Below, one piece after another: positions 28,011-40,830 of a stretch of 62,000 nt of DNA. The notes beneath the pieces are model-generated. The model made no database searches. It was not told where the DNA came from and saw only the letters and a program-made list of their open reading frames with translations. The stretch is from positions 1,222,501-1,284,500 of the forward strand of contig JACVTC010000033.1 of NCBI GenBank assembly GCA_016946835.1, read 5' to 3'. The DNA comes from Neocallimastix lanati (nom. inval.) (taxonomy: Eukaryota > Neocallimastigomycota > Neocallimastigomycetes > Neocallimastigales > Neocallimastigaceae). Made by a program: the position numbers and the translations under genes. Position 1 is the first letter of the stretch. The number at the start of each line of letters is the position of its first letter.

Positions 28011-28820
28011 TTCAATGATTTTTTATTAATAATAATATTATTGTTTATTAAGTTAGTTTACTCTTCCTTATTTATTTCGATGATTAATCTTTTAAAAATA
28101 AAAAAAAAAAATAATTAATTTTTTCCTTTTTTTTTTGGTTAATATTCTTCATGGTATTATAAATTTAATACATACAGTCAAGAACCATTTTATAAAATAA
28201 AGGAAAAAAAAAATAAAATAAAACAGAAAAAAAAATAAAAAATAAAATAAAATAAAAAAATATTAAAAATATTACTCTTACTTCCTTCCTTTCTTACTTT
28301 CTTACTATTAATAAATGGTTTATATCTATTCTTAATTTCGTTAATATAAAATTAATGATATATAAATATATTTTACAATATCTATCTATCTCTCTATAAA
28401 TATATAGATAGAGATAGGCATTTTTTTTTTTTTAAAGAAAACGAGAAAAGTGAGAGAATATACTTTCATTGCGTTTATTTTATTAAATAAATAATTATAT
28501 AATTATATTTCTTTTTATTTTTTTATTTTTTTATATATTAACATTTTTTTTTTTTTTTTTTAAATGAAAAATGAAAAATAAAATAAAAATAAATAAAATT
28601 ATTAACAAGATAATAATAATAATAATAATAATAGTAATAATAATATTTGTATATAGGTAGAGGATACCAACTTCCTTCAATATATTAAAGTAGTTTATTT
28701 TAATTTTAATTTTATTTTATTTTATTTTTAATAATTTTTTTTTTTTTTTTTTTTTTTAATTTTTATTTATTTAATTCTTTTTAATTTATGTTGAAATAAT
28801 TAGTTAGTTGATATTGATTT

Positions 28821-28864
<44 letters not shown>

Positions 28865-29548
28865 ATATAATAAAAGGGATAGACTTAATAAAAAAAAAAA
28901 AAAAAAGATATGACATATAATTAATAAAAATGATAAAACAATAAAAATGGATAAAATATATATATTGATATTGATATATTTACATATATGTACTTTTTTT
29001 TTTTTCAATAAATATTTAATATCTTTATATATATATTTAATATCTTTATATATATATATTTTTTCTATTAAAATGATGAATAATTTTTTATAATCAAATA
29101 GTCAATATTTTATATATATTTATATTTTTAGAGGTATTCTTTAAAATAATAATAATAAAAAAATAACAATTAAAAAATTAAATAATATAATATAATATAA
29201 TATAATATAATATAATATAATGATAATAAAAATAATATAAATTTTGTAAAAAAAAAAAAAAAATTTCTAATCATATATAGTATTAAATAATTAATGATTT
29301 AATAATTTAATGTAGATATGTAGATATATATTATTAAATTTTTCTTAGGTATTCAAAAAAAATAAGGTAATATTGATTTTATTTAAATAGATATAAGTTA
29401 TGGATATCTTTTTTTTATTATTAAATTAATATGTTTTGATAGATTGTAGAAAGGAGAAAAAAGTTTTTTTTTTTTTTATTTACTATACTTAGTTTTTATT
29501 TCTATTTTTTTTTTTTTTTTTTTTTTTCCTTCTCTCTCCCTCTCCCTT

Positions 29549-29605
<57 letters not shown>

Positions 29606-29670
29606 CTACCCATCTCAATTTTATTATTATTATTATTATTATTTTTTTTTTTACAAACACTCGCTCACTT
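27871..29670. other. Intergenic AT DNA with long homopolymers
   Basis: Holds (TATAA)n at 29180-29222, poly-T at 28822-28860 and an uninterrupted T run of about 55 at 29551-29605, just past the stop of the coiled-coil gene (an A run in that transcript's sense). No gene supported. Confidence 0.6.
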
Positions 29671-31452
29671 TCATAAATTTAAAGATAATTCTAATTGTTC
29701 TTTTAAATTTTCAATTTGAATTCGTTGATTTTCAATTTGTTTGTAGAGTTCTTTATTCGTTTGTAACGTTTCACTTTCCATTTCTTCAGTGAGAATATCT
29801 TCCGGTATACCTTTCAATTTTCTAATTTCTTTTCTTAAGAAATCATTATAGACCTTCACCTCTAGATATTGTGATTTTAAACCTTCAATGGTTTCTACAA
29901 ATTCATCCTTCATTTTACGAATTTCTTCTTCTTTAGCTGCCATGGATTCCTCGGTTTGTTGAGTCAATTGTTGCTTTTCTGTATCTTTCTGTTGAAGAAT
30001 GGTTTGACTTTCTTTATAATTTTTAGCCATGACATCACTCTTCATCTTACTACCTTCTAATTGTTTTTGAAGTAAAGTTTGAGTATCTTCTAATTTTTCA
30101 ATGGCTAACATGGCCTGATTATACATACCTTGACAATTATTATATTCGGATTGAATGGAAAGCACGGCCTTCTTTTCTTTTTCCAATTGTTCTTTTGTTC
30201 GAGAGAGTGTCTTTTCCATATTTTCCATTTCCTTAATTTTCTTTTCAGTATCATTACGACAAAGCTTAATGGTTTGATCATGCTCAATATTTTGAAGTTG
30301 TAAGGCTTCATTTTCTCTTTCTAAGACGTCAATTTTTTCTTGTATCGTTTTCTTTTCCTTTTCAAAATCATTTAAAAGATTTTGTTTAGAGGCTTCAAGA
30401 TCTTCATTTTTTTTTATCATATCATTCATTTCGGCATCCTTCTTTTCAAGGATACCTTTTAAATAATCATTTTCAACCGCATTCTTCTTATACGAATTAA
30501 TAATTTCATCTTTTTCTATAATTATTTTCCTTAAATCTTCAATCTCAGCAAGACTTTCATTTAATTGCCTCGTTTTTTCTTCATCTTTAATTTCAAATTG
30601 GGCTAAATTTTCACTAAATTCTTTCTTTAAATTAGAGAGATCTCCTTCAGAAATCTTATAGACTTCAATTTGTTCCTCCTGTTCCTTAAGAAGATCTTCT
30701 AAAGATTTTATCTTTGTTAAATGATTCTGGATTTGTCGTTTATAATCCTCAATTTCATCTTGACAGGCATTGAGCGCTTGATCATTAACAGAACGTTGTT
30801 GTTCCAATTTTTGTTCATGATCATCGGTATTTTTTTTCATTTCTATTTTTAATTCCTCTATTTCTTTCTCTTTCTCTTCCTTTTCTTTTTGAACTTGACT
30901 CATATTTTCTTTTAATTCATTTAATTCTTGAATATTATTTTTTAATTCTTCCTTCAAACTTTCATTATCATTTTTAGATCTATCCAATTCAATTTTAATA
31001 TCCATAATTGATATTAAATTAGCTTTAGATTCTTCTAACCTTTTTTCTATAGAAGCATTTTTACTAGTAAATGCTTTCTGTTGAGTTTCCATTTTTTCAA
31101 GAAGTTCAGTATTTTCCTTTTTCGTTGATTCATACTTTTCCTTTAATTCTTCATAATCGGTTACTTGTTGATTTAATTTATTGATTTGTATGGTAGCCAT
31201 ATTATTTAATTTTAAGGCTTCCTTTAATTTTTCTTGAAGTCTTGTAATTTCACTATCTATTCGTTTTTATCATATTAATATTTAGAATAAATATTTATTT
31301 ATAAATATATATATATAATAAAATGGATGGTATAATCATATATTTCAATATTAATTAATTATTTTTATAGTTTTATAGGTTTATATTTTTATATTTTAAT
31401 ATTTTTATATTTTTATATTTATATATATTTTTATTTTATTTTTATTTTTATT

Positions 31453-31500
<48 letters not shown>

Positions 31501-31946
31501 TTACCTTTATTTTGTCCAAATGATAGAGGAGAACTTTTATTACTCATATTTTGATAATTAGAAGGTGAATTTTGATTATTGATTTTTGGTGAATTCACCT
31601 TTGTATTTATATTTGGAAAACTGGTAGTTGGATGTCCTTTCCCTTGAGAAGAAACTCTAGGAGGTTGGAATGGTAAAAACTTTACTTTAGGAGGTGTACT
31701 ACCTTGGCTCGTTCTTCCTTTCTTCATTGTTGGTGGGCTATTATTTACTGAACCATTACCATTATTTGTGGGTGAGAAACTATTTGAATAAATGGTCCCA
31801 TTATTCATATATGGATTTTGACTATTACTATTTCTATGTATTGTATTCATTTGTCCATTATTCATATATTGACTATTTTTATTATTAATAGGTGGACTTA
31901 TTTTTCCATTCATGTATTGGTTATTAATGTTACTTTGATAAGACAT
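29671..31946 (-). CDS. Asn/Ser/Pro-rich N-terminus plus long coiled coil, two exons, 675 aa
   Basis: Exon 1 is 31946-31505 and exon 2 is 31256-29671. The intron is GT-AG (GGTAAAATAA donor; AATAG acceptor) and carries (ATT)n. Phases agree, 2028 coding nt in total. The first ~147 residues are low-complexity: Asn, Ser, Pro and Gly with repeated 'QYMN/PYMNNG' phrases and a basic patch. Residues ~148-670 are almost continuously heptad-like (E/K/Q/L-rich), with no Pro-rich break except 'LKGIPEDI', and end 'LKEQLELSLNL'. Such a layout suits a cytoskeletal, centrosomal/basal-body or vesicle-tether scaffold, but I recognise no family. GC is higher than the flanks and the reading frame is long and clean, so it is a real gene. 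A shorter product starting at an internal ATG in exon 2 is the alternative. Confidence 0.8.
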
Positions 31947-32449
31947 GTTTTATTGACAATAGTTTAAAATTGAAAAACAAAAAATAAAATAAAATAATAA
32001 ATAATAATAATAATAAAATAAATAAAATTAATAAATATAGATAATAACTTTATGATATTGATATTGATATGATATATATATTTTTTTTAAAAAAAAATTG
32101 TTTTATTTTAACTCTTGGTTTTTTGTTTGTTTATTCGTTTTGTTGCTTTATTATTATTAGTATTATTATTATTTCTTATTGTATTGTATTGTATTGAATT
32201 TTTCTTTTTTCTTTTTTTTTTTCTCACTCTCTTGTTAAAAAATTATATGGTATACTTTATTATATGAATTGTAAATAATTAAATTTCAATAATAAATTAA
32301 AGCAAAGCAAATAAATAAATAAATAAATAAATAAATAAAATAATTATAATAATAAAGTTTCTTTTTTTTTTTTTTTTTTTTTTTATTTTAATGTTTACTT
32401 TTAAACTTTTATTAATTTCTTCCAAAAATATATATATAATATTTTTTAC

Positions 32450-32497
<48 letters not shown>

Positions 32498-32931
32498 AAA
32501 TTATAAATAAAAATAATAATAAAAGTAATAGATATAAAATTATAGTGCTTTTTTTTTGGAATAGTATAATATATAATCAAATTCCTAATTTTTTTTTTTT
32601 TTTATTTGGAAATATTAATTATTATATAAATAAAAGTTAATACACTTTCTTTTATATACTTATAAATATATCAATTACCATTAAAAGTATATATAAGTAT
32701 ATTTATATATTTATATATTTTTTAAATAAAACAAAAAAAAAAAAAAAAAAAAGTGAGTGACTTACAATAATAATTATGATTCACAGTTTATTAATTTAAA
32801 ATATATTAAATAATACTTAAAATAATTATATCGAATGTTGAATTTCTATAATATTTATAGGTGAATAAATAAATAAATTAAAAGAGAAAAAAAAAAATTT
32901 TTTTTTATGTTTAATTCTCTTTTCTTTTTTC

Positions 32932-32966
<35 letters not shown>

Positions 32967-34110
32967 TTATTTGTGTTCGCATTAAATATTTTATATTCTA
33001 CATAAAGAGATTTCGAACATTTTTTTTTTTTTTTTTTGAGATTTCAATAATTTTGAACTTTTATTATTTATATATATTTTAACTTTAGACTTTTAATTTA
33101 AACTACAAAAATAAAAAAAAAAAAAGAAATTCATTGTCATTAATGATGTCACATGATATTCATTAAACATCACTTAATTAAAAAACAATTAATTAAAAAA
33201 AAAAACAATAATATATATTATATTATTTATTTAAATAAACATCAATTAAAGTTAAAAAAATGTTATATTAAAGAAGAATAAAAAAAAATTATATATGTAA
33301 ATATATGTGTGGCAATAAATATTTTATATAACACTTAACATCCTCTATTAACAGCTATATATTATATTATAAATAAAATATATTTCATTATTATTTTTCA
33401 TGATAATATATTTATATAAAATATTTAAAATCATTTATTTTAAATATATTATATTTAAAATAAAAATAATACTAATCATTAAAAAAAAAAAAAAAAAAAC
33501 TTCATTACACCTATAATTAATTTTAATTTATAGGATAAATATTTTTCATCTCAATTATAGTAATTACTTATGGTTTATTATACCATTTATTATAAACTCT
33601 CTAAATTAAGAGGGAATTTGAAAATTACATTTACTTTTTAAAGAAATTTAAAGAAATTTTAAACCAAATTCAATAGAATTAAAAATTTATATATATATAT
33701 ATTTAAAATATTATCATTTATTACTTTTACATAAAAATAAATAAATTAAAAAAAAATAACTTTAAAAAAAAATATAGAGAATAATTATTTTTAATAAATA
33801 AATTAATAAAATTTTATTTGTATACTTCTTATAATTAAAATTTAAATATACTTATTTACTTTTATTTTATTTTTATTTTTTAATGTTTTTAGAAAAAAAA
33901 TATATATGTATAAAACAAAACTATAAATTAGAAAAGAAAAAAAAATAGATTATTGTAATAAAAATATATTTTATGCGTATAATAAAAAAAAGAATTAATT
34001 CTAAAATTATAATAATTTATTTTCAATGATAATTAAAGGTAGTTAATATTTTTTGTTTCATTTTCTTACTATTATGCTATTATTATTAATATTTGTGTAT
34101 GTTTTTATAT
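31947..34110. other. Intergenic AT-rich DNA
   Basis: Between two minus-strand genes. Contains poly-A of about 42 at 32451-32492, (ATT)n near 32937-32967 and TA repeats. No coding or RNA feature is seen. Confidence 0.6.
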
Positions 34111-34547
34111 TTAAACTTCAACTTCCATTTCTTTAACTTCACTGACACATTCCTCATAAAGATCCTTATATTCAGCATCCTTATTTTTAACAATCATAAC
34201 ACAAGAAGTTGGACGCTTGGTTGAACCAGCTGTACCAAGATCTTCCTTAGAAGGTACATAACAGTATGGAACATCAGATTCTTCACAGAGAATTGGAACA
34301 TGAGTAATGACATCAATTGGAGAAATATCACCAGCAATGATAACTAAACTATTTTATTCAATAATATATATATATTTATAAAATTATAAAATTATATATT
34401 ATACTTTTAGTTTTTTTTTTTTTTATTTTTTTTAAATTAAAAAAAATATTCATTGATCCTTAATTTATATAAAAATATTATGCAGATTAAAAATCAACAT
34501 TATATAATTTATATCCATTCCATATAATATATAAAATATTGATATAG

Positions 34548-34593
<46 letters not shown>

Positions 34594-35424
34594 ATAAAGC
34601 TGAAATTTTAGAAACAAATAATAATGAAATAAAATCTTTTTAAACTTTTTTTTATAATCTTCTTTTTATAATTTATATATATATAATAATTATATATTTC
34701 TCGTTTTAATTAAAAATGAAATCTACTAAAGTTGACTTATTTAATCATATCTGTAATCAATTAGTACTTTTATTATTATTGATTCAAATTATTGTATATT
34801 TTAATATTATTAAATAGTAATATTAAAAAATAATAGATGAAATTGTTTTTTTTTTAAAAAAAAAAAAATCTTAAATCTGCACATTCTTTTTATATATTAT
34901 TTAATAATATTGGTAATTACCCCTTATTTCCCTTTCTTAAACCTTTAACAACTTCCTTAACACCACGTTTGATATCCTTAGCTTTAGAAGCTTTTTATTA
35001 TTATTATTATTATTATAATATAATTATATAACAATTTAATTTTAAAATATTATAGTTTAGTATTCCCATTTCTATTATATTAATCTTCAATATATATATG
35101 AAATTTGTAATTTTATTTAATATATATAATATATATATTTAAAGAGTAATAGATTTATATAGTTATATGACACTTTTCAATATCCAATAATAAATATTTT
35201 TATACAATTTTTATTTCTATTGTAACATCTTTTTTTTATTTTTTTTTTTTTTTAAAAAAAATAGTCTTAACATTTTTACCTTTTCTGACAGTCTTTAATA
35301 ATTTCTTATTTAATTTTTTTGATGCTAATGGTTTTGAAATTTCATTAAGAGCGGATAAACGAGATTCGTAGTTATCTTCAGCATCAGATTTCTTTTCCTT
35401 CTTAACTTTACCGTCTTTACCCAT
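34111..35424 (-). CDS. NHP2: H/ACA ribonucleoprotein subunit 2 (NHP2), three exons, 150 aa
   Basis: Exons (minus): 35424-35280, 34990-34921, 34348-34111; 453 coding nt, GT-AG introns of 289 and 572 nt, phases 1 and 2 agree, TAA stop. The protein starts MGKDGK then Lys-rich, followed by 'YESRLSALNEISKPLASKKL', 'KDIKRGVKEVVKGLRKG', 'GLVIIAGDISPIDVITHVP', 'CEESDVPYCYVPSKEDLG' and 'GSTKRPTSCVMI'. This is the L7Ae/NHP2 RNA-binding fold with the RG-V-KEV-K and AGDISP signatures; length is close to the 150-156 aa typical of the family. NHP2 binds H/ACA snoRNAs with dyskerin/CBF5, NOP10 and GAR1 for rRNA pseudouridylation in the nucleolus, and in animals also telomerase RNA. L7Ae, SNU13 and L30 are excluded by the N-terminus and the CEE-x-VPY motif. 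Confidence 0.95.
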
Positions 35425-37300
35425 CTTTATTTTATATTAAAAAAATATTTACAATCTATAGAAATTCTAATTTTTTTTTTTTAAAAAAAAAATATTTTGT
35501 ATATAAATTTAATAAATTAAAATTTTTAAGATATTAAAAAAAAAAAAATTTACAAATTATATTATTATTATAGCTTTTGTTATTAATAAAAAATTTATAT
35601 ATAATTATTATTTATATTATACTTATATTCAAATATACTCGAATCAATAAATAAAAAATACAATTTCAGCCAATCATACTGTAGTTTATATTTTATTATA
35701 TAAAAAAAAATTCTTTTAAAAAAATTATACCATTAAATGTATTGTATTATACATTGATGTATTGGATATATTTCTAAGAAAAAAAAGTTTTAGAAATTAA
35801 ATGTTACTTAACATATTAATTATAATAATTATAGAGATGATTCTTTGTATCTTTATATAATAATAATTATATAAAATAATATATTATAATTAATTATATA
35901 ATAATAAATAAAAAAAAAAAATTATATATTAATTATTTAGTAAAATATTAAAATAAAGTTTTATTATAACAAAACTGATATACATAAAATTATTCTTTTG
36001 GTATAATTGAATAAAAAAAAAAATGTAGTTATAATTTCTTTTCATTAATTAACTATTATTAAGTCATTTCATAATATCTAAAATATATATATCAATATTT
36101 CTTTTACTATTTTAATAAAAAAAATGTTTTATTAATAAATATTATTATATTTATAATATTTTTAAATGAATATAATGATACTTATTTAGTTGAATGAATA
36201 GAAATGATTTTATATTAGAATAAATTATTTTTATAAAAATTGTCACGTCACATATTAATGATGCATTATGTTTTAGTTGAAATTAAATAAAATTATTAAT
36301 TTTAAAAAACAAAATATTTTATCCAAAAAATTTTAAAAATTTTATATATTATTAAATAACAGTTTGATTCAAAGAATTCTTTTTTTTTTTTTATTCAAAA
36401 AAAAAGTAAAATAAAGTAAAATAATATCTTTAATAAAATTGAAATAAATAATTAAATCATTATTATAATATTTTTAATTTTTGACATCACCAAAAATTTT
36501 TTTTTCTATTCTACTCTATAAACACTTATATTGGCAAAAGAATTAGGTCTATTTTCAAATCTATATCTTGATTCCCAATAATGCTAAAAATTTTTTCATA
36601 TTTGATATATATATATTATTAAATTTCATTTTTCGTATTTTTTTTTTATATTATATATATTATAAAAAAAAAAAAATAAAAAATTAAAAAGGTACCTTTT
36701 TTAAAACATTAATTCTTATAATAAATTCAACAATTGATATTATATATTAATAAAATAATAAATGATTAAATATTGAAGTGTAAAACTGAAATAATATAAA
36801 AATATAATGAATTGGTTATAATTGAATATATATTATTAATATTTTTATATATTATTAATGTTAATATTCTATTTTATTTCTTTTATTATGAAAAATAAAC
36901 AATTCATATTATATTATATTTTTATCATATTTACTATATAAATTAAGATACTATATTATTATAGAAAATAATAATAAAAATAAAATAATAATAAAAATAA
37001 TAAAAATAAAATAATAATAAAAATAAAATAATAATAAAAATAAATTAATAATAAAAATAAATTAATAATAAAAATAAAATAATGATAAAAAAAAGTTTTA
37101 TATTCATTTTTTTAATACAATATTTATATATATATAATTTATATCCATTTTTTAAAACACAAATAAATATATATATATATAATTAAAGTTTAATATATAA
37201 AAAAGAAAAAAATAATTTTTTTTATTATTATATTATACTTTCCTCTAAAAAGCAATACCAAAGATAATAATAAATATTTAATTAAAATACTTTATTGTAA
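35425..37300. other. Intergenic AT-rich DNA
   Basis: Upstream flank of NHP2. A (AATAATAAAAATAA)n minisatellite lies at about 36962-37082. No open frame of note. Confidence 0.6.
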
Positions 37301-37700
37301 ATGGAAGAAAATATAAAATTAAAACAAGTGAAACTAATTAAGGAAAATAACAAATTATTATTAACAAAAAATATAAATTATATTTCTCATCTAAAAAAAA
37401 AAAAAAAAAAATAAGATAATTCTAAAGTATATAGACGTACTGAATATAAAACTTTAAATAAATACAAATCTTTCATTATTTTGAACGTTAGGAATGAAAT
37501 TTTATAATATGAAGGTTTACATAATTATCTTGTAAATAAATTTGATCCATCTATCTATATCGATCCCAAAACATAATATTAAAGATGAAATTTGAAAAAG
37601 TTCAATTCCTTTGGGTGTATAAACTTAAAGGTATATTTAATGGAAGTTTCACATGAAATGGAATTTAAATTTCTGTATATAAAGCAGTTAAATCCCAAAT
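37301..37700 (+). pseudogene. Possible decayed coding remnant
   Basis: From an ATG at 37301 the plus strand reads a Lys/Asn-rich peptide that ends in an A run with a stop. In-frame stretches resume after it, for example 'VYRRTEYKTLNKYKSF', 'NYLVNKFDPSIYIDP' and 'VSHEMEFKFLYIKQ', separated by stops. Base composition is above background. I do not recognise a family. It could be a gene fossil or chance frames in A-rich DNA. Confidence 0.25.
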
Positions 37701-38081
37701 AACAAGAAGTATAAATATCTTTTTCCTTTAAAATTTTTAAAATTAAAAAATAAGTACATATATATTTTTCAAAATGAATAGCTATAAGAAAAAAATTAAA
37801 ATAAAATAAAAATTAAACTAAAATAATATAAATATATATAAATTAAAAAATATTAAATATATATATTTAATATTTTTTATATTATATTTTTTATATATAT
37901 TTAATAAATATATATAAATTAAAATAAAAAAAAAAAAAATTAAATTTATCCTTTATATAAGTAAAATAAAAAAGATCAAAAGCCTAAATTTACTTATATA
38001 ATTTTATTATATGAACTTTTTTTTTCATTACTATAAATATAAGAATTGTTAATAATTAATAAAATAAAAAGATGTTTATAA

Positions 38082-39400
38082 TTAAGAAAAGGATTTTATG
38101 GAATTATAACTTCTTATTTTCTTATAATTTAATAAACATTTGACTAATTCTATATTTCCATTTTTACATGCAATTAGTAATGGTGTGTCACCATCTTTAT
38201 TTTTCTTATTGATATTCATTCCACAACGAATTAATTTTATCACTTCTTCCATATTATCTTGCTTACAATCATAGGTTAATAAAGTCTCACTATCATCTCT
38301 TTTATTATTATTTTTTTCTATTATATAATTCTTCCATTCCAACTTTTTGTTTTCTTTTTTTTTCTTTTATCTTTCTTTGTTGCTCCAATTTTACTTTCAT
38401 TATTTCATTTTCTTTATCTATTTTTTCTTTTTCCTTTTTTACTTTTTCCAATTCTACTTTCATTATTTCATTTTCTTTATCTATTTTTTCTTTCTCCTTT
38501 TTTTTCCTTTTTCCAATTCTACTTTCATTATTTCATTTTCCTTTTCTATTTTTTCTTTTGCTTTTTTTTCTTTTTCCAATTCTATTTTCATTGATTTGTT
38601 TTCTATTTCTAATATATTATAATTTTTTCTTTTAGTTTCACTAATTTCATTAAATATCTTCAAAAAATAACTGTTTTCACTAAATCTTACTCTAATTATA
38701 TTTTTATTTTTATAATAACATAATAATTTTATAAATTTAGGATTAATTTCTGAAATATTCTTTAAATTACCCCATGATAATTTATTTGAAAAAAATTTTT
38801 TAATATCATTTTCATCAATTATTAATTTTATTTCTTTTTATATAGAATATTTCACCAATAATTTAAGTATTTCAATATTCTCTTTATAAGTGACTTAAAA
38901 AAGTGGATACCATCCACATATATCTTTTTCATTTAATTCCAAAATAATTTTATTTTCAATGGTATAATCTATTAGCAATTTAACCATTTTAATATTATTT
39001 TTTGAAATGGCTTCTAAAAGTGGACAATCCACATATATCTTTTTCATTTAAATTCAAGATAATTTTATTTTTAGTGGCATAATCTATTAACAATTGAACT
39101 ATTTCAATATTATTTTTAGAAGTGGCTTTTAAAAGTGGATACCATCCATATTTATTTTTTTCATTTAATTCCAAAATAAATTTATTTTCAGTAGCATAAT
39201 TTATTAACAATTTAACAATTTCAATATTCTCTTCAAAACTGGCTTCTAAAAGTGGATACCATCCATCATCATCTTTTTCATTTAATTCTAATATAATTTT
39301 ATTTTCAATGGTATAATTTAAAATATTTTTTACTTTTTGAGTATCATGTTTTATAATTCCATTATGAAGTTTTCTTTTCAAAATTTCTTTATTTTAATGA
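38082..39400 (-). pseudogene. Ankyrin-repeat/coiled-coil protein pseudogene
   Basis: Reading the minus strand, at least three near-identical ankyrin units of about 37 residues ('DGWYPLLEAS..ENIEIVKLLINYATENK..ILELNEK') run from 39381. The frame then breaks near 39022 (AGTGGAC-AATCC against AGTGGATACCATCC in the sister units), a TAA replaces coding near 38893, and another stop follows near 38838. A helical segment (about 38790-38640), a Lys/Glu coiled coil with a frame loss in an A run near 38510, and a further ankyrin unit ('GDTPLLIACKNGNIELVKCLL', 38342-38082) follow. No ATG precedes the first unit before an in-frame stop. Ankyrin units of this phrasing are familiar from anaerobic gut fungi. 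Homopolymer sequencing errors could explain some breaks, not the 2-nt loss and the substitution stop. Confidence 0.7.
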
Positions 39401-39968
39401 ATAAATGAAAACATAATTCTTAATTTTTTTTTATTTTTACTATTTATTTATTTTTAAAATTTTTAATAAAAAAAAAGAACTATATTTAAGAACTATTCAA
39501 AAACTGAATTTGGAAAATAATATAAAAAAAAAAAAAAATGGAAGTAAAAAAATAAAAAAAAATTTTTTTTTAAAGAATTTTCTTTGTTTTTAATTAAAAA
39601 AATTAAAATTTTTATTTTTATTTTTTATTTCCATTTTTATTTATGTATAAAATAATAATAGTACTAAAAAAAATAAATTAAAAAAAATTTGGAACTAATA
39701 AAAAAAAAAGTTATTTTATTATTTTTATTTTTTTTATTTTTATTTTTTTATTTTTTATTATTTAAAAGAAATAATAATATATTATAAAATATTATAAAAT
39801 AATAGTTATCTATTTAATAAATTATTTATTATTATTAACAACTCTTTTTTTTTTTCTCTATCTCTCTCTCTTTATATCTACGTAAGAAATGAAATAAAGA
39901 ATTAATAATAATTATATTTAGTAATAATAAATAAATTAATAAATAACAACAATTTTATATCCAAATAA

Positions 39969-40017
<49 letters not shown>

Positions 40018-40319
40018 AAAAATTTTATTTTAATAGTCATTTAAATTAAATAAAATAAAATAAAATAAATAGTTGAATATGAATATATAGTACAGATTGA
40101 ATAAAATAAAATAAAATAAAATAAAATAAAATAAATAGTAGAATATGAATATATAGTACAGATTGAATAAAATAAAATAAAATAAAATAAATTAAAATAA
40201 ATTAAAATAAAATAAAATAAAATAAAATAAAATAAATAAAATTAAAAAAAAAAAAAAAAAGGTCATTAAATTTAATTTGATTTGAAAAAAATAATTTACC
40301 TTTAATTTTTATTATATTT
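39401..40319. repeat. AT spacer with poly-A and (AAAAT)n higher-order repeat
   Basis: Poly-A of 45 at 39971-40015. Then (AAATA)n with a repeated ~30-bp unique phrase (TAGT-GAATATGAATATATAG, then TACAGATTGAA) at about 40068-40105 and 40137-40170, so the tract is a tandem duplication of a ~67-bp unit. Confidence 0.75.
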
Positions 40320-40830
40320 TACATAAAGTATTATAATAATTATAATTAATCAAGTTAGTTTAATGTTAATTTTAATAATCTTACAAAGATTTTAAAAGAA
40401 TAGAATTTCAATTCCTTTTTATACTAATCAAAAAGCTATAATTAATAATATAATTAAATTGTATATTTAATCTTAATATATTCATGGATGTATATTAACT
40501 ATATAAAATATAATAATAAAATAATATTGATAAAAATCTTATACTAAAATAACTATATAATTATTATTAAAACAATTTGAAAATAAAATAATTTAATAAT
40601 AAAATAAAATAAAATGATTAACGATATTAAAACTAATTAAAAGTTACTTTGGAAATCTTTAGAATTATAAAGAATATTGTAATCTTTTATAAATTATTTA
40701 ATTAACCTATTACTAATAAATAGTATAATAATTTATCTAAACAATTAAGTTCATTTAAAATAATATAAATTATTATCAATTATTATTAATTACTAATTCG
40801 GTATAATTTAGTTATAAATTTTTGTTTATA
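40320..40830 (-). repeat. LTR-like repeat, left copy flanking element C
   Basis: Shares with 43060-43460, in the same order and orientation, blocks such as ATTAAAACTAATTAAAA, GGAAATCTTTAGAAT.ATAAAGAAT, AATCTTTTA, and ATTACTAATTC.GTAT...TTTGTT(T/C)ATA. The two copies flank a degenerate Ty3/gypsy pol, so they are likely its LTRs, considerably diverged. Exact ends were not found. Confidence 0.45.

Noticed and set aside
29551-29605. Genomic poly-A as evidence of a processed retrogene
   Set aside because: The adjacent gene has an intron, and comparable homopolymers occur throughout the window.
34985-35010. NHP2 first exon continuing through the intron to the Lys-run stop
   Set aside because: The frame runs into a poly-A artefact, while GT-AG splicing gives a full conserved NHP2.
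38347-38622. Phe-rich plus-strand frame
   Set aside because: It is antisense to the Lys/Glu coiled-coil part of the ankyrin pseudogene.
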